Source: DASQHW01 sp038238245 (GTDB taxonomy: Bacteria > Actinomycetota > Acidimicrobiia > IMCC26256 > PALSA-610). Taken from it: a DNA stretch of 64,000 nt. The translations under genes and the position numbers were made by a program. Under the pieces are notes generated by a model. That model was not told the origin of the DNA. It did no database searches and worked only from the letters and a program-made list of their open reading frames with translations. Where the stretch lies: contig JBBRXX010000011.1 of assembly GCA_038238245.1 (NCBI GenBank), positions 65,841-129,840 of the forward strand, in the 5' to 3' direction. The first letter of the stretch is position 1, and the number at the start of each line of letters is the position of its first letter. Below, piece after piece: positions 17,177-25,027 of this stretch.

Positions 17177-18880
17177 TCAGCGCAGTGCGCTCCGTGTGCT
17201 GCGCACGAGCACACCCCAAGTAGCGACCAGGAACACGATCGCGAACGCGGCGAGGATGAGCCAGTACGTGCCGGTGGACGCGCGACCCGCGTCGCCGAAC
17301 GACGCGAGCAGCGGCGGCCCGAGTGTTGAGCCGCCATGACCGAGGGTGCGTCGCGCCCCGAGGTCGTGACCGATGGCCTCGAAGGCCCAGCGCGACGGCA
17401 TCATCGCGCTGAGGGCGGCGCCCGCCTTCGCCATGAGGTGCACCGGCAGGATCGCACCCGCGAACAACACGGCGGGGAAGCACAACATCGGTAGCGCGAG
17501 CGTCGCCTGCGCGACGTTGCCCACCGTGGCGGAGGTGAGCAGGCCGAGGCCAAGCGCCGCGATTGCACACAACAGCAGGCCGATCGCGATCGACGCGTAC
17601 GTGGACAGCGGGCGACTGGGGAGGCGGTCCAACAGACGAAGCACGCCCAGCATCGCGATGATCACGATGAGGAGAAACGGCACGAGAACTGTCACCTTCG
17701 ACATCACGTACGCGCCCAGCCGCAGGCCGACGAGGCGTTCGCGGCGCACGATCGTGCGCTCGGTGCAAATCTGGAGCAAGCCGTAGGTGAGCCCGAAGAA
17801 GAACGCGGCGAAGACGATCCAGAAGCCGATCATCACCATCGAGCTCGGGTCCGGGTCCTGGAAGTCGAACGCGCCGGGACGGAAGAGAACGGCGAACATG
17901 CCGACGACCAGCGCCGGTGACGCGAGCAGGATCGCGAGCGTCAACGGGTTGCGCACGAATGTCTCGAGCGTCCGGCGGGTGAGGACGCCCCACTGTGTGA
18001 ACCCGCTCGCTACCGGTCGCTTGTTCACGACTCGATTGCCGGCGTACTCTGCCGGCACCGCACCGACCGTGCCCGCGGCAGAGGTGGTGCGATCCACGTC
18101 AGCCAGGCGCCGGAACAGCGCCGGGACCGAGCTGACCCCGAACTGCTCGAGCGCCTCGTCGACGGTCCCGACGAAGCCCACCCGCCCACCCCGTGCCATG
18201 AACACGACGCGATCGCACAGCGCAAGGTCCTCCACCGAATGCGTGGCGAACACGACGGTCGCCGACCGGTCGGCGAGTGCCCGCAGGTGGAGGATCAGCT
18301 CCGCGCTCGTGGCTGGATCGAGGCCGGACGTCGGCTCGTCCAGAAAGAAGACGCGCGGTTCCGTAAGGAGCTCGACAGCAATGCTTGCGCGCTTGCGCTG
18401 CCCGCCGCTCAGCGAACCGACCCGGACGTCGGCGTACTCGGTCAGCCCCACGGTGTCGATCGCGGCACGGACCGCGGCGTCGACCTCGGCTGCGGATGTC
18501 GACGACGGAAGGCGGAGCCGTGCTGCGTAGCGGAGCGTGTGGTGAAGAGGAAGGTCGGCGTGGATGATGTCGTCCTGCGGCACGTACCCGATCACGCCGC
18601 GGAACTTCCGCAGGTTGGCATGCAGGTCGATGCCATCGAGGCGCACCGATCCCGCGCTGGTCGGCGCGCTGCCGGCGATCGCCTCCAGCAGCGTCGTCTT
18701 GCCGGCACCGCTCGGACCGACGATCGCGACGAGCTCACCCGCCGCGACGGTGAACGACACGGCATCCAGGAGCGTGATCTCGCCGCGCCTGCGGACCTGG
18801 AGGCGCCTGGACAGCTCGTTGACGTCGACGCAGAAGCCCTGGGATTGGACACGCGCCTCGGGCGCCGTCGTTGCGGTCAC
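17177..18880 (-). CDS. ABCG-type half-transporter (ATPase + ABC-2 permease)
   Basis: A 567-residue ABC exporter with ATPase first and permease second, the White/ABCG order. Walker A GPSGAGKT is at residues 55-62, the signature SLSGGQRKRASIAVELL follows, and Walker B VFFLDEPTSGLD precedes the H-loop (FATHSVED). The C-terminal half has about six hydrophobic spans of the ABC2_membrane type. It starts at a GTG (18880) behind a GGGGGG Shine-Dalgarno. The divergent tetR and the two operators in the 75-bp gap indicate ligand-induced efflux. It likely works as a homodimer. Confidence 0.9.
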   Translation of the reverse strand: MTATTAPEARVQSQGFCVDVNELSRRLQVRRRGEITLLDAVSFTVAAGELVAIVGPSGAGKTTLLEAIAGSAPTSAGSVRLDGIDLHANLRKFRGVIGYVPQDDIIHADLPLHHTLRYAARLRLPSSTSAAEVDAAVRAAIDTVGLTEYADVRVGSLSGGQRKRASIAVELLTEPRVFFLDEPTSGLDPATSAELILHLRALADRSATVVFATHSVEDLALCDRVVFMARGGRVGFVGTVDEALEQFGVSSVPALFRRLADVDRTTSAAGTVGAVPAEYAGNRVVNKRPVASGFTQWGVLTRRTLETFVRNPLTLAILLASPALVVGMFAVLFRPGAFDFQDPDPSSMVMIGFWIVFAAFFFGLTYGLLQICTERTIVRRERLVGLRLGAYVMSKVTVLVPFLLIVIIAMLGVLRLLDRLPSRPLSTYASIAIGLLLCAIAALGLGLLTSATVGNVAQATLALPMLCFPAVLFAGAILPVHLMAKAGAALSAMMPSRWAFEAIGHDLGARRTLGHGGSTLGPPLLASFGDAGRASTGTYWLILAAFAIVFLVATWGVLVRSTRSALR

Positions 18881-18895
18881 CGGTCCCCCCTAGAT

Positions 18896-18913
18896 AGCAC
18901 GAACGGTCGTGCT
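18896..18913. promoter_or_regulatory. TetR operator 1 (AGCACGA-n4-TCGTGCT)
   Basis: A perfect 18-bp inverted repeat, arms AGCACGA and TCGTGCT around ACGG, 15 bases upstream of the ABC transporter start. Same architecture as operator 2, centre-to-centre distance 31 bp, about three helical turns. Confidence 0.72.
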
Positions 18914-18926
18914 GCAGCCGTGAGAG

Positions 18927-18944
18927 AGTACGACCGATCGTGCT
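18927..18944. promoter_or_regulatory. TetR operator 2 (AGTACGA-n4-TCGTGCT)
   Basis: A second 18-bp inverted repeat with one mismatch between arms, sharing 15 of 18 positions with operator 1. Its last T begins the -10-like TATCTT (18944-18949), which is 6 bases from the tetR ATG. Occupancy would therefore block tetR itself (autorepression), while operator 1 covers the ABC promoter. Confidence 0.7.
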
Positions 18945-18955
18945 ATCTTGTCAAC

Positions 18956-19639
18956 ATGCCGAGCGACCGGAAGCAGCGCGCGGACGGAGAACGCACGCGC
19001 GAGGCGATCGTGCGCGAAGCGGTGTCGCTCGCGACCGTCGACGGCCTCGAAGGCCTCTCGATCGGCAACCTCGCCGGCGCACTGGACATGAGCAAGAGCG
19101 GCATTTACGCGCACTTCGGCTCAAAACAAGATCTCCAACTCGCGACCGTGGACGAAGCGGGACGGATCTTCCAAGCCGAGGTCATCGAACCGGCACTCGC
19201 CTCCGCACCCGGACTCGCGCAACTCGTTGCAGTGTGTGACGCCTTCTTCGACCACCTCATGCGGCGCACCTTCCCCGGCGGCTGCTTCTTCGCCGGGGCC
19301 GTCCTGGAAATGGGCACGCGCCCGGGACCGGTCAAAGAACAGATCGCAGCGTTTCAAGGCGGCTTCACCGCCCTGATCCGCCAGTTCGTCGTCACCGCGC
19401 TCCAACGCCACGAGCTCCCCGCCGACGAAGACGCCGACGCACTCACGTTCGAGCTCAACGGCATCATCCTCGCCGCCAACACCAACTTCGTCCTCCGCGA
19501 AGACCCCGCCGCGCTCGACATGGCGAGAGCCATCGTCCGCCGACGACTCGGAATCACAACGACAGCCGCGCCCCGGTCGACGCGCACGAGGGTAAGGCCG
19601 AAAAGAACACCCGGAAAGAGATCCGCCGCGACTGGGTGA
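18956..19639 (+). CDS. TetR-family transcriptional regulator
   Basis: A 227-residue TetR/AcrR repressor. The HTH is GLSIGNLAGALDMSKSGIYA with HFGSKQDLQLATVDEA following, near residues 35-65; the C-terminal ligand domain contains LMRRTFPGGCFFAGAVLEMG. The ATG at 18956 (MPSDRKQRADGERTRE) follows a TATCTT box by 6 bases, so the transcript is probably leaderless. It is divergent from the ABC exporter and most likely controls it through the paired operators. The tail is basic (PKRTPGKRSAATG). Confidence 0.88.
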   Translation: MPSDRKQRADGERTREAIVREAVSLATVDGLEGLSIGNLAGALDMSKSGIYAHFGSKQDLQLATVDEAGRIFQAEVIEPALASAPGLAQLVAVCDAFFDHLMRRTFPGGCFFAGAVLEMGTRPGPVKEQIAAFQGGFTALIRQFVVTALQRHELPADEDADALTFELNGIILAANTNFVLREDPAALDMARAIVRRRLGITTTAAPRSTRTRVRPKRTPGKRSAATG

Positions 19640-19642
19640 GCG

Positions 19643-20923
19643 TCAGGCGCGGCCGGCGAAGTACTTGGCGTAGCCCTCGGCGAGGGCGCGCAGCTCCGGG
19701 TCGGCTTGGAACGCGGGTTCGAACTTCTCGAGCGCTTGCTCGCGCTTGGCCGGGAAGTACTCGGTCGGCCAGTTACCCACGTGCGGACGGTATCCCTTGA
19801 GCACGTTGCGGGCGACGGTGGCCTTGTGCACCTCGTCGACGCCGTCGGCGATGCCCATAGTGGGCGCGCCCGCATACATCGCCTGCAAGGGCGTGAGGTT
19901 GGTGGTGCCCAGCGAGCCGAGGATGTGCAGGGCGCTGAACGACACCTCGCGCAGCACCCTGGCCATCGTGTACTTCACGGCCGCGATGTCGGTTCGGGTC
20001 TCCTGGGTGCTGGTGTTGTCGATCTTCCATGCCGTCTCGAGGACGAACAAGCGCAGCATCTGGATGGATGCGTAGGAGTCGGCGATCTTCTCTTGCACCA
20101 TCTGGTGCTCCGCGATGATCTTGCCGTGCGACTCGCGACTCAGGGCTCGCTCGCACATCATGTCGAAGGCCAGTTTGCACTGGGCGATGGTGCGCATCGC
20201 GTGGTGGATGCGCCCGCCGCCCAACCGGCGCTGCGCGAGGACTTTGGCGCCGTTCTCGGGCCCGAGCAGGTGGTCGAGGGGAACTCGTACCTCGTTGTAG
20301 ATGATGTGGTTGTGGTTGCGCGGTTCGGGTTGGATCTCGACGCCGGGCGTCTTGCGGGGCACGACATACATGCCGTTCGTGCACATGACGAAGAGGATGT
20401 CTGCCACCCGCCCGGCGCTGGTGAACCACTTCTCGCCGCTGATGACCCATTCGTCGCCGTCACGTACCGCATGGGTCTTGAACAGGTTCGGGTCTGAGCC
20501 GCCCTGCGGTTCGGTCATCGAGTACGCGGACCAGAGCTCCTGGTTCAGCATCGGCTCGAGCCAACGCTTCTTCTGCTCGTCGGTGCCGTAGGCGGCGAGC
20601 ATCTCCATGTTGCCGGTGTCCGGAGCGGCGGCGCCGAACATCTGCGGGGCCGACGGAAAGCGGCCCAGGATCTCGTTCAACAAACCGAGCTTGAGTTGCC
20701 CGTAGCCGGGGCCGCCCAGCTCCTCGTCGAGGAAGATCGCCCACAGTCCTTGTGCCCGGACCTGGTCCTGCAGGCCTTTGACCAACCCCCTGATCTTCGG
20801 GTCCCGCGACCTGACCGCATAGGGAAACACGTATTCGAGTGGCTCCACTTCTTCCCGGCAGAACCGCTCGACCCAGTCGAGCTTCTCCTGGAACTCAGGC
20901 TCGGTAGAGAAGTCCCAACCCAT
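19643..20923 (-). CDS. Acyl-CoA dehydrogenase family protein
   Basis: A 426-residue FAD-dependent acyl-CoA dehydrogenase of the longer ACAD10/11-like type. WSAYSMTEPQGGSDPNLFKT and WVISGEKWFTSAGRVADILF are the central flavin/substrate motifs, and ADGVDEVHKATVARNVLKGY is the C-terminal segment that in this subgroup replaces YGGTNEIQRN. I took the ATG at 20923 (MGWDFSTEPEFQ), where family similarity starts. It stands alone, convergent with tetR, so its substrate is open. Confidence 0.87.
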   Translation of the reverse strand: MGWDFSTEPEFQEKLDWVERFCREEVEPLEYVFPYAVRSRDPKIRGLVKGLQDQVRAQGLWAIFLDEELGGPGYGQLKLGLLNEILGRFPSAPQMFGAAAPDTGNMEMLAAYGTDEQKKRWLEPMLNQELWSAYSMTEPQGGSDPNLFKTHAVRDGDEWVISGEKWFTSAGRVADILFVMCTNGMYVVPRKTPGVEIQPEPRNHNHIIYNEVRVPLDHLLGPENGAKVLAQRRLGGGRIHHAMRTIAQCKLAFDMMCERALSRESHGKIIAEHQMVQEKIADSYASIQMLRLFVLETAWKIDNTSTQETRTDIAAVKYTMARVLREVSFSALHILGSLGTTNLTPLQAMYAGAPTMGIADGVDEVHKATVARNVLKGYRPHVGNWPTEYFPAKREQALEKFEPAFQADPELRALAEGYAKYFAGRA

Positions 20924-21074
20924 CAGATGACTCCCGTGCTCGACGCGTGCATCGCCCAGGACGGTACCGCCCTTCGATGTGTTCGATGGCGAGCGTGTGG
21001 GGCGCGCGTTCTGCGCAGGTCCCGGGATCTGCACAATGGGGGGGTCAGCACCCCTGGTGACGTGACGCGGCGAC

Positions 21075-21404
21075 CACGTTTCGGCGTTGCTCGTCAGCGA
21101 GACCCTCGACGCCGCCGAGCCCTTCAAGAACAGCCTGGCGGTGCGCAAGCTGTTCCCCCGCTCGAGCCTGCTCGCCGAGCCGGGCGGAACGACCCACGCC
21201 GGCACGCCGTTGGGCAACGCGTGCGTCGACGGGCACATCGCCGACTACCTCGCAACCGGCGCGTTGCCTCCCCGCAAGCCCGGCCGTCGCGCCGACGCCA
21301 CGTGCAAGCCGCTCCCGCAGCCCGTACCCGCGGGAGCGGGACAGACGCAGGCATTGTCGAGCGCGCGGCCGGCAGTGCGTCCATCTGTGTTCGCGCACCG
21401 CTGA
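21075..21404 (+). pseudogene. Truncated TAP-like alpha/beta-hydrolase C-terminus
   Basis: In the 530-bp gap between the dehydrogenase and the VOC gene, a plus-strand frame reads LLVSETLDAAEPFKNSLAVR, then SLLAEPGGTTHAG, GNACVDGHIADYLATGALPP and RKPGRRADATCKPLPQPVP. That is the TAP_C domain of exported tripeptidyl-aminopeptidase-like hydrolases, including the catalytic His (TTHAG) near its end. Everything upstream (signal peptide, Ser nucleophile domain) is absent and no good start precedes it. It is therefore a 3' remnant, about 110 of the usual 480-520 residues. Confidence 0.75.
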
Positions 21405-21453
21405 GAAACGGTGCGTTGTACCGTTCTGGCTCCTTCACCGGAGAGGCGTGGCG

Positions 21454-21843
21454 ATGTTCGAATCATCGATTGGAATCACGGTTGATTGCGTCGAGGCCGA
21501 CGTCGACGTCCTCGCAGACTTCTGGGCCGCCGCGCTCGGCTACGAGAAACTGCTGCCCTTCCTGCTTGTCGACCCGGGCGGCGTCCGACCGCGGCTGGCC
21601 TTCCAATCGGTCCCGGAACCCAAGGTCGGCAAGAACCGCTGGCACCTCGACCTCTACGTCGAACATCTCGACGGGCTCGCCGGCGAGGTCGCGCGGCTCC
21701 GCGCGCTCGGGGCGTCCGAGGTTCTCCACGTTGACGAGGAGGTGTTCGGGTTCACCAATACCTTCACCGCCATGCTGGATCCGTGCGGGAACGAGGTCTG
21801 CGTGTGTGCCCCGCACGTTCCGGTCGGTTCCGCAGCCGACTGA
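21454..21843 (+). CDS. VOC/glyoxalase-like protein
   Basis: A 129-residue vicinal-oxygen-chelate protein starting MFESSIGITVDCVEADVDVL (an in-frame GTG two codons upstream is also possible). Two beta-alpha-beta-beta-beta modules are visible: the first ends FLLVDPGGVRPRLAFQSVPE, the second holds NRWHLDLYVEHLDGLAGEV and ends MLDPCGNEVCVCAPH. The pattern matches Glyoxalase_6-type proteins, whose substrates are mostly unknown. The Shine-Dalgarno is GGAG at 21439-21442. The gene ends just before the PhyH-type gene. Confidence 0.8.
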   Translation: MFESSIGITVDCVEADVDVLADFWAAALGYEKLLPFLLVDPGGVRPRLAFQSVPEPKVGKNRWHLDLYVEHLDGLAGEVARLRALGASEVLHVDEEVFGFTNTFTAMLDPCGNEVCVCAPHVPVGSAAD

Positions 21844-21872
21844 GTTCAGCGCGGGCGAATGCGTTGACCAAC

Positions 21873-22697
21873 ATGTTGCCGCTGCATCCCTGGAACCACG
21901 GCTTCACGTGGGCGACACCGCGCGGACCGTTCCGCCGCGTGACTGAGGAACAGGTCGCCCAGTTCGACGAACACGGCTTCGTCGTGCTCGAGGACCAGCT
22001 CGATCCTGCGCTCGTGGCCCAGGTCACCGCCGAGCTCGACACGTATGAGGCGCGTATCGACGCGTTTCTACGAACCCAGGCCGACGAACGGATGATGATC
22101 GCGGAGTCAGGTGCGATCACGTTCACCACGCACCTGGTCGCGCAGTCCGAGCTCGCGCACACCTTTGCGACGCACGACGTCTTCGTCGACCTCTGCGCCG
22201 ACCTCCTCGGTCCCGACGTCGACATGTACTGGGACCAAGCCGTGTACAAGAAGCCGGAGAAGCCGCGCCGCTTCCCGTGGCACCAGGACAACGGCTACAC
22301 GTTCATCGAACCGCAGCAGTATCTGACGTGCTGGGTCGCATTGACAGACGCGACGCTCGACAACGGATGCCCCTGGGTCGCTCCCGGCGTCCACAAGCTC
22401 GGGACACTCGCGCACGAATACGTCGACCCTCTCGGCTACGAGTGCTTCGATGAGCCGCCCGCCAAGATCGCCGCACCGGTGCGCGCCGGGGGCATCGTCG
22501 TGTTCTCGTCGCTCACGCCGCACATGACGGGACCGAACGTCACGGGCGACGTGCGCAAGGCGTACATCCTCCAGTACGCGCACGCTGGATCAGAGGTGCT
22601 GCGCGGCGATCCGAACGCCGGGCCGCCCACGCACCGGGAGCCGTGCAACGACCCGAAGCGTCAGTTCCCGGTCCTACGTCAAGGCATCCGCGTCTAG
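21873..22697 (+). CDS. Phytanoyl-CoA dioxygenase (PhyH) family protein
   Basis: A 274-residue Fe(II)/2-oxoglutarate oxygenase. FPWHQDNGYTFIEPQQYLTC gives the HxD iron ligands near residue 137, the distal His is in SSLTPHMTGPNVTG near 217, and the 2OG-binding Arg follows in GDVRKAYILQYAH. I chose the ATG at 21873 (MLPLHPWNHGF) because the upstream extension is unlike the family. Targets of bacterial PhyH proteins are diverse hydroxylations. The VOC gene ends 29 bases upstream. Confidence 0.85.
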   Translation: MLPLHPWNHGFTWATPRGPFRRVTEEQVAQFDEHGFVVLEDQLDPALVAQVTAELDTYEARIDAFLRTQADERMMIAESGAITFTTHLVAQSELAHTFATHDVFVDLCADLLGPDVDMYWDQAVYKKPEKPRRFPWHQDNGYTFIEPQQYLTCWVALTDATLDNGCPWVAPGVHKLGTLAHEYVDPLGYECFDEPPAKIAAPVRAGGIVVFSSLTPHMTGPNVTGDVRKAYILQYAHAGSEVLRGDPNAGPPTHREPCNDPKRQFPVLRQGIRV

Positions 22698-22809
22698 CGC
22701 GCGGGTTTCGAAACGCGTTCGACAACTCCACGCAAGGGCTGGTCTGCTCGCAAACCGCCAAGCACGAAGCGGCCCGCGCGCTCAACCTCTCTCCGCCCAC
22801 ACTCTCCGA

Positions 22810-23046
22810 CTAGGCGGCGACGGCGACGCGGCCGGGTTTCACGGTCAGCGTGTCGAGGCCGGCGAGGACGGCGTTGAGTTTCACGGTGACGCCGGCGCGG
22901 CCGAGCGCGACGATCTTCCCGCGGACCGGTGGCGCGCCATCGATCGAGATGCCGTAGCGCCGGAAGCCGCCCATGTCGACCAGGACCGGCATTCCCACCT
23001 GTGCTTGCACGCTGCCTCGACTGAACATCGTCGGCCCTTTCGCCAT
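22810..23046 (-). CDS. Hypothetical small protein
   Basis: A 78-residue protein that I do not recognise, MAKGPTMFSRGSVQAQVGMP and on to TLTVKPGRVAVAA. It is mostly predicted beta strands alternating with Gly/Pro turns, no Cys, no membrane span. A GAGGG lies just upstream of the ATG; a second Met at residue 7 is an alternative start. Length, composition and an independent Shine-Dalgarno support a real gene, but no function can be offered. Confidence 0.5.
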   Translation of the reverse strand: MAKGPTMFSRGSVQAQVGMPVLVDMGGFRRYGISIDGAPPVRGKIVALGRAGVTVKLNAVLAGLDTLTVKPGRVAVAA

Positions 23047-23229
23047 CCCTCGCCGCGCATTCCGCGGGGACTTCCAATATCCCCCGAATCACCCACTTTT
23101 CATCACAAATGTCGAACAACACGCTGACAACCCGCGGTGGCAGCGGCGAGCGGGCCGCCCCGGGCCGGCCCTGTCGAGCGCCACGGAAAGTGACTACAGC
23201 CGGGCCGATATCGCTCCGAGAACCGCTCT

Positions 23230-23958
23230 ATGTGGTCGCGGGAACGCGCCGTACGGGTTGTGGCCGTCGTCGTCCTGGCGATGGGCGGGAACGTCGCCGC
23301 CGGCGCCCGGGTGGGGGCATACGGCGCGACGTTGCCGACGCGCTCGGCATCGACAACTGGACCGCCCGCGCCCGGAACCGTCGGCGCGCGGAGGACCAGT
23401 CCGAGCGCCGCGCCGGCAAGGCGGACCGCGCCGCCGAGGGTGTCGGCGTCGCGCAAGAAGAAGCATGTGCGAAGCGTTCCGCGGTCGTCCATACCGCAGC
23501 CGCCTCGTACGGCCGTTGCCGCGGGGCCGAGCACGTGTGAAGCCACAGTTGCCGCGATCGCGTGGCCACCGACGTGGCAGGTGCGCTGCGCCGGCGCGCG
23601 GCCCGGGATCTTGGGATTGACGGATACCGCGGGCAAGACGACCACTTTGTATGTGCGGCCTGAGGAGAGTCCCTCGCGTTTGCGGGTGGTCGCGCTGCAC
23701 GAAGCCGGTCACGCCTGGGATCTCGCGCAACTCGACCGCGCCAAGATTGCACAGTGGTGCGCGGCACGGGGCTGCGACGCCGCGCACTTCTTTTCCGGCG
23801 GCGCGCGCGGATCCGGATGGGCCGAGCCTGGCGGCGCCGAAGACTGGGCCGCGTCATGGGACTCCTGCCACGGCGGCGAGTACCACCGGTCCTATCTCGG
23901 GCTCGCACCACCGACCGCCGCCCAATGCGCGTTGCAGAACACGCTCACGGGCTACTGA
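23230..23958 (+). CDS. Secreted protein with HEAGH metallopeptidase-like motif
   Basis: A 242-residue probable exported protein. Residues 1-30 (MWSRERAVRVVAVVVLAMGG) form a signal-like helix, followed by a long low-complexity linker rich in Ala, Pro, Ser, Arg (about 35-95), then a compact C-terminal domain. RVVALHEAGHAWDLAQLDR near 157 carries an HExxH zinc-protease motif, and GGAEDWAASWDSCHGGEYH about 40 residues later could supply a third ligand. Six Cys in the C-terminal domain could form disulfides. No named peptidase family is recognised; metallopeptidase activity is inferred from the motif only. Confidence 0.68.
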   Translation: MWSRERAVRVVAVVVLAMGGNVAAGARVGAYGATLPTRSASTTGPPAPGTVGARRTSPSAAPARRTAPPRVSASRKKKHVRSVPRSSIPQPPRTAVAAGPSTCEATVAAIAWPPTWQVRCAGARPGILGLTDTAGKTTTLYVRPEESPSRLRVVALHEAGHAWDLAQLDRAKIAQWCAARGCDAAHFFSGGARGSGWAEPGGAEDWAASWDSCHGGEYHRSYLGLAPPTAAQCALQNTLTGY

Positions 23959-24029
23959 CGCGCACCGGCCTCAGTCGCAGAGAAATCCACGTCTCTCCCA
24001 CGCCGCGGTGGGCCAAACTGCGTGACACG

Positions 24030-24713
24030 GTGGTCGATCGCTTGTTCTCCGAGCCCAGTCTCGCCGCGCTGTACGACCGCTTCTGTCCGTGGGAGCCGAG
24101 AGGCGACTTCAGCTTCTACCTGCCGCTGGTGATGTCGGCGGAGGCGGTGCTCGATGTCGGCTGCGGGACGCGCTCGGACGTCGAGTGGGTCCGCGGAGAC
24201 CTTGCCGCGGTGGACTGGGCCTCGTCCGATTGGGACGGAGCATTCGACCTCGTCGTCATGACCGGTCATGCATTCCAGGTGTTCCTCGAGGATGACGAGT
24301 TGCGCGCGTCGTTCGCCGCGATCCGGTCGGTCCTGACCGAGGACGGCCGCTTTGCGTTCGAAACCCGAAATCCGCCCGCGCGTGCGTAGGAGAGCTGGAC
24401 GCCGGCCAACGCGGTGGAAGTCGTCGGCGTCGACGGCGCGGTGGTGCGGATGGCGCACGAGGTCGACACACCGGTTGCCGGGAACACCGTTTCCTTCACC
24501 ATCACGTTCACCAGTCCGAGCTGGGACCGGCCGCAGACCAGCCGGAGCACGTTGCGGTTCCTCGACGCCGGTTCGCTGTCAAACTTCCTCGCCGATGCCG
24601 GTCTGGCGATCGAGGAGCAGTTCGGGGATTGGGACCGGCAGCCGCTGACCGACACGAGCCCGGAGATCATCACCCTCGCACGACGGGTTCCGGCCGCGAT
24701 CAGCAGACGATGA
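24030..24713 (+). pseudogene. Decayed SAM methyltransferase (nonsense + deletion)
   Basis: One continuous frame reads from the GTG at 24030 (VVDRLFSEPSLAALYDRFCP) through VLDVGCGTRSDVEWVRGDLA, VVMTGHAFQVFLEDDELRAS and FAFETRNPPARA, then TAG at 24387-24389, then ESWTPANAVEVVGVDGAVVR and on to ITLARRVPAAISRR. Homologous methyltransferases have ARAWESW here, so the TAG is a TGG codon with one change. In addition GCGT is joined directly to DVEWVRGD, where the rest of motif I and motif II (about 30 residues) is missing. Both lesions would abolish SAM binding, so this is a pseudogene. Confidence 0.8.
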
Positions 24714-24761
24714 TCAGAGGCAACTGGCCGCCACGCCAAAGTTCGACGACGATGTGCGGGT

Positions 24762-25013
24762 ATGCCGGACCAGGAACCGCCGAGGGAGAGCGACCTCGAG
24801 CAGGTGGGTTGGTGGCTTCCACCCGACGAAGGCGAGCGCGGCTACCTGCTCCACATGGAGGGCGCCAAGCCGGAGGCGCTCCCCTGGCAACCCGTATACC
24901 TCGTCCGGCAACGGCGGCGGTCGGTGGTCCGATGGGCGATGCTCGGCGTGCTTCTCCCCCTCGTCGGAGGCCTGGCCGTCGGCGTCGCGATCGTGGCGCT
25001 GCTCCACACCTAG
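24762..25013 (+). CDS. Hypothetical small membrane-anchored protein
   Basis: An 83-residue protein: an acidic, Trp-containing N-terminal segment (MPDQEPPRESDLEQVGWWLP), a middle with LPWQPVYLVRQRRR, and one C-terminal membrane helix (VVRWAMLGVLLPLVGGLAVG onward to the end at LLHT). The positive cluster before the helix predicts a cytoplasmic N-terminus. Not recognised. It is followed by the convergent acyltransferase gene 14 bases downstream. Confidence 0.6.
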   Translation: MPDQEPPRESDLEQVGWWLPPDEGERGYLLHMEGAKPEALPWQPVYLVRQRRRSVVRWAMLGVLLPLVGGLAVGVAIVALLHT

Positions 25014-25027
25014 TCGACCCGCGCCCT

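Noticed and set aside
22698..22809. Short frame after the PhyH gene ending AARALNLSPPTLSD
   Set aside because: About 30 codons without a start; possibly a fragment of a lost gene, but nothing identifies it.
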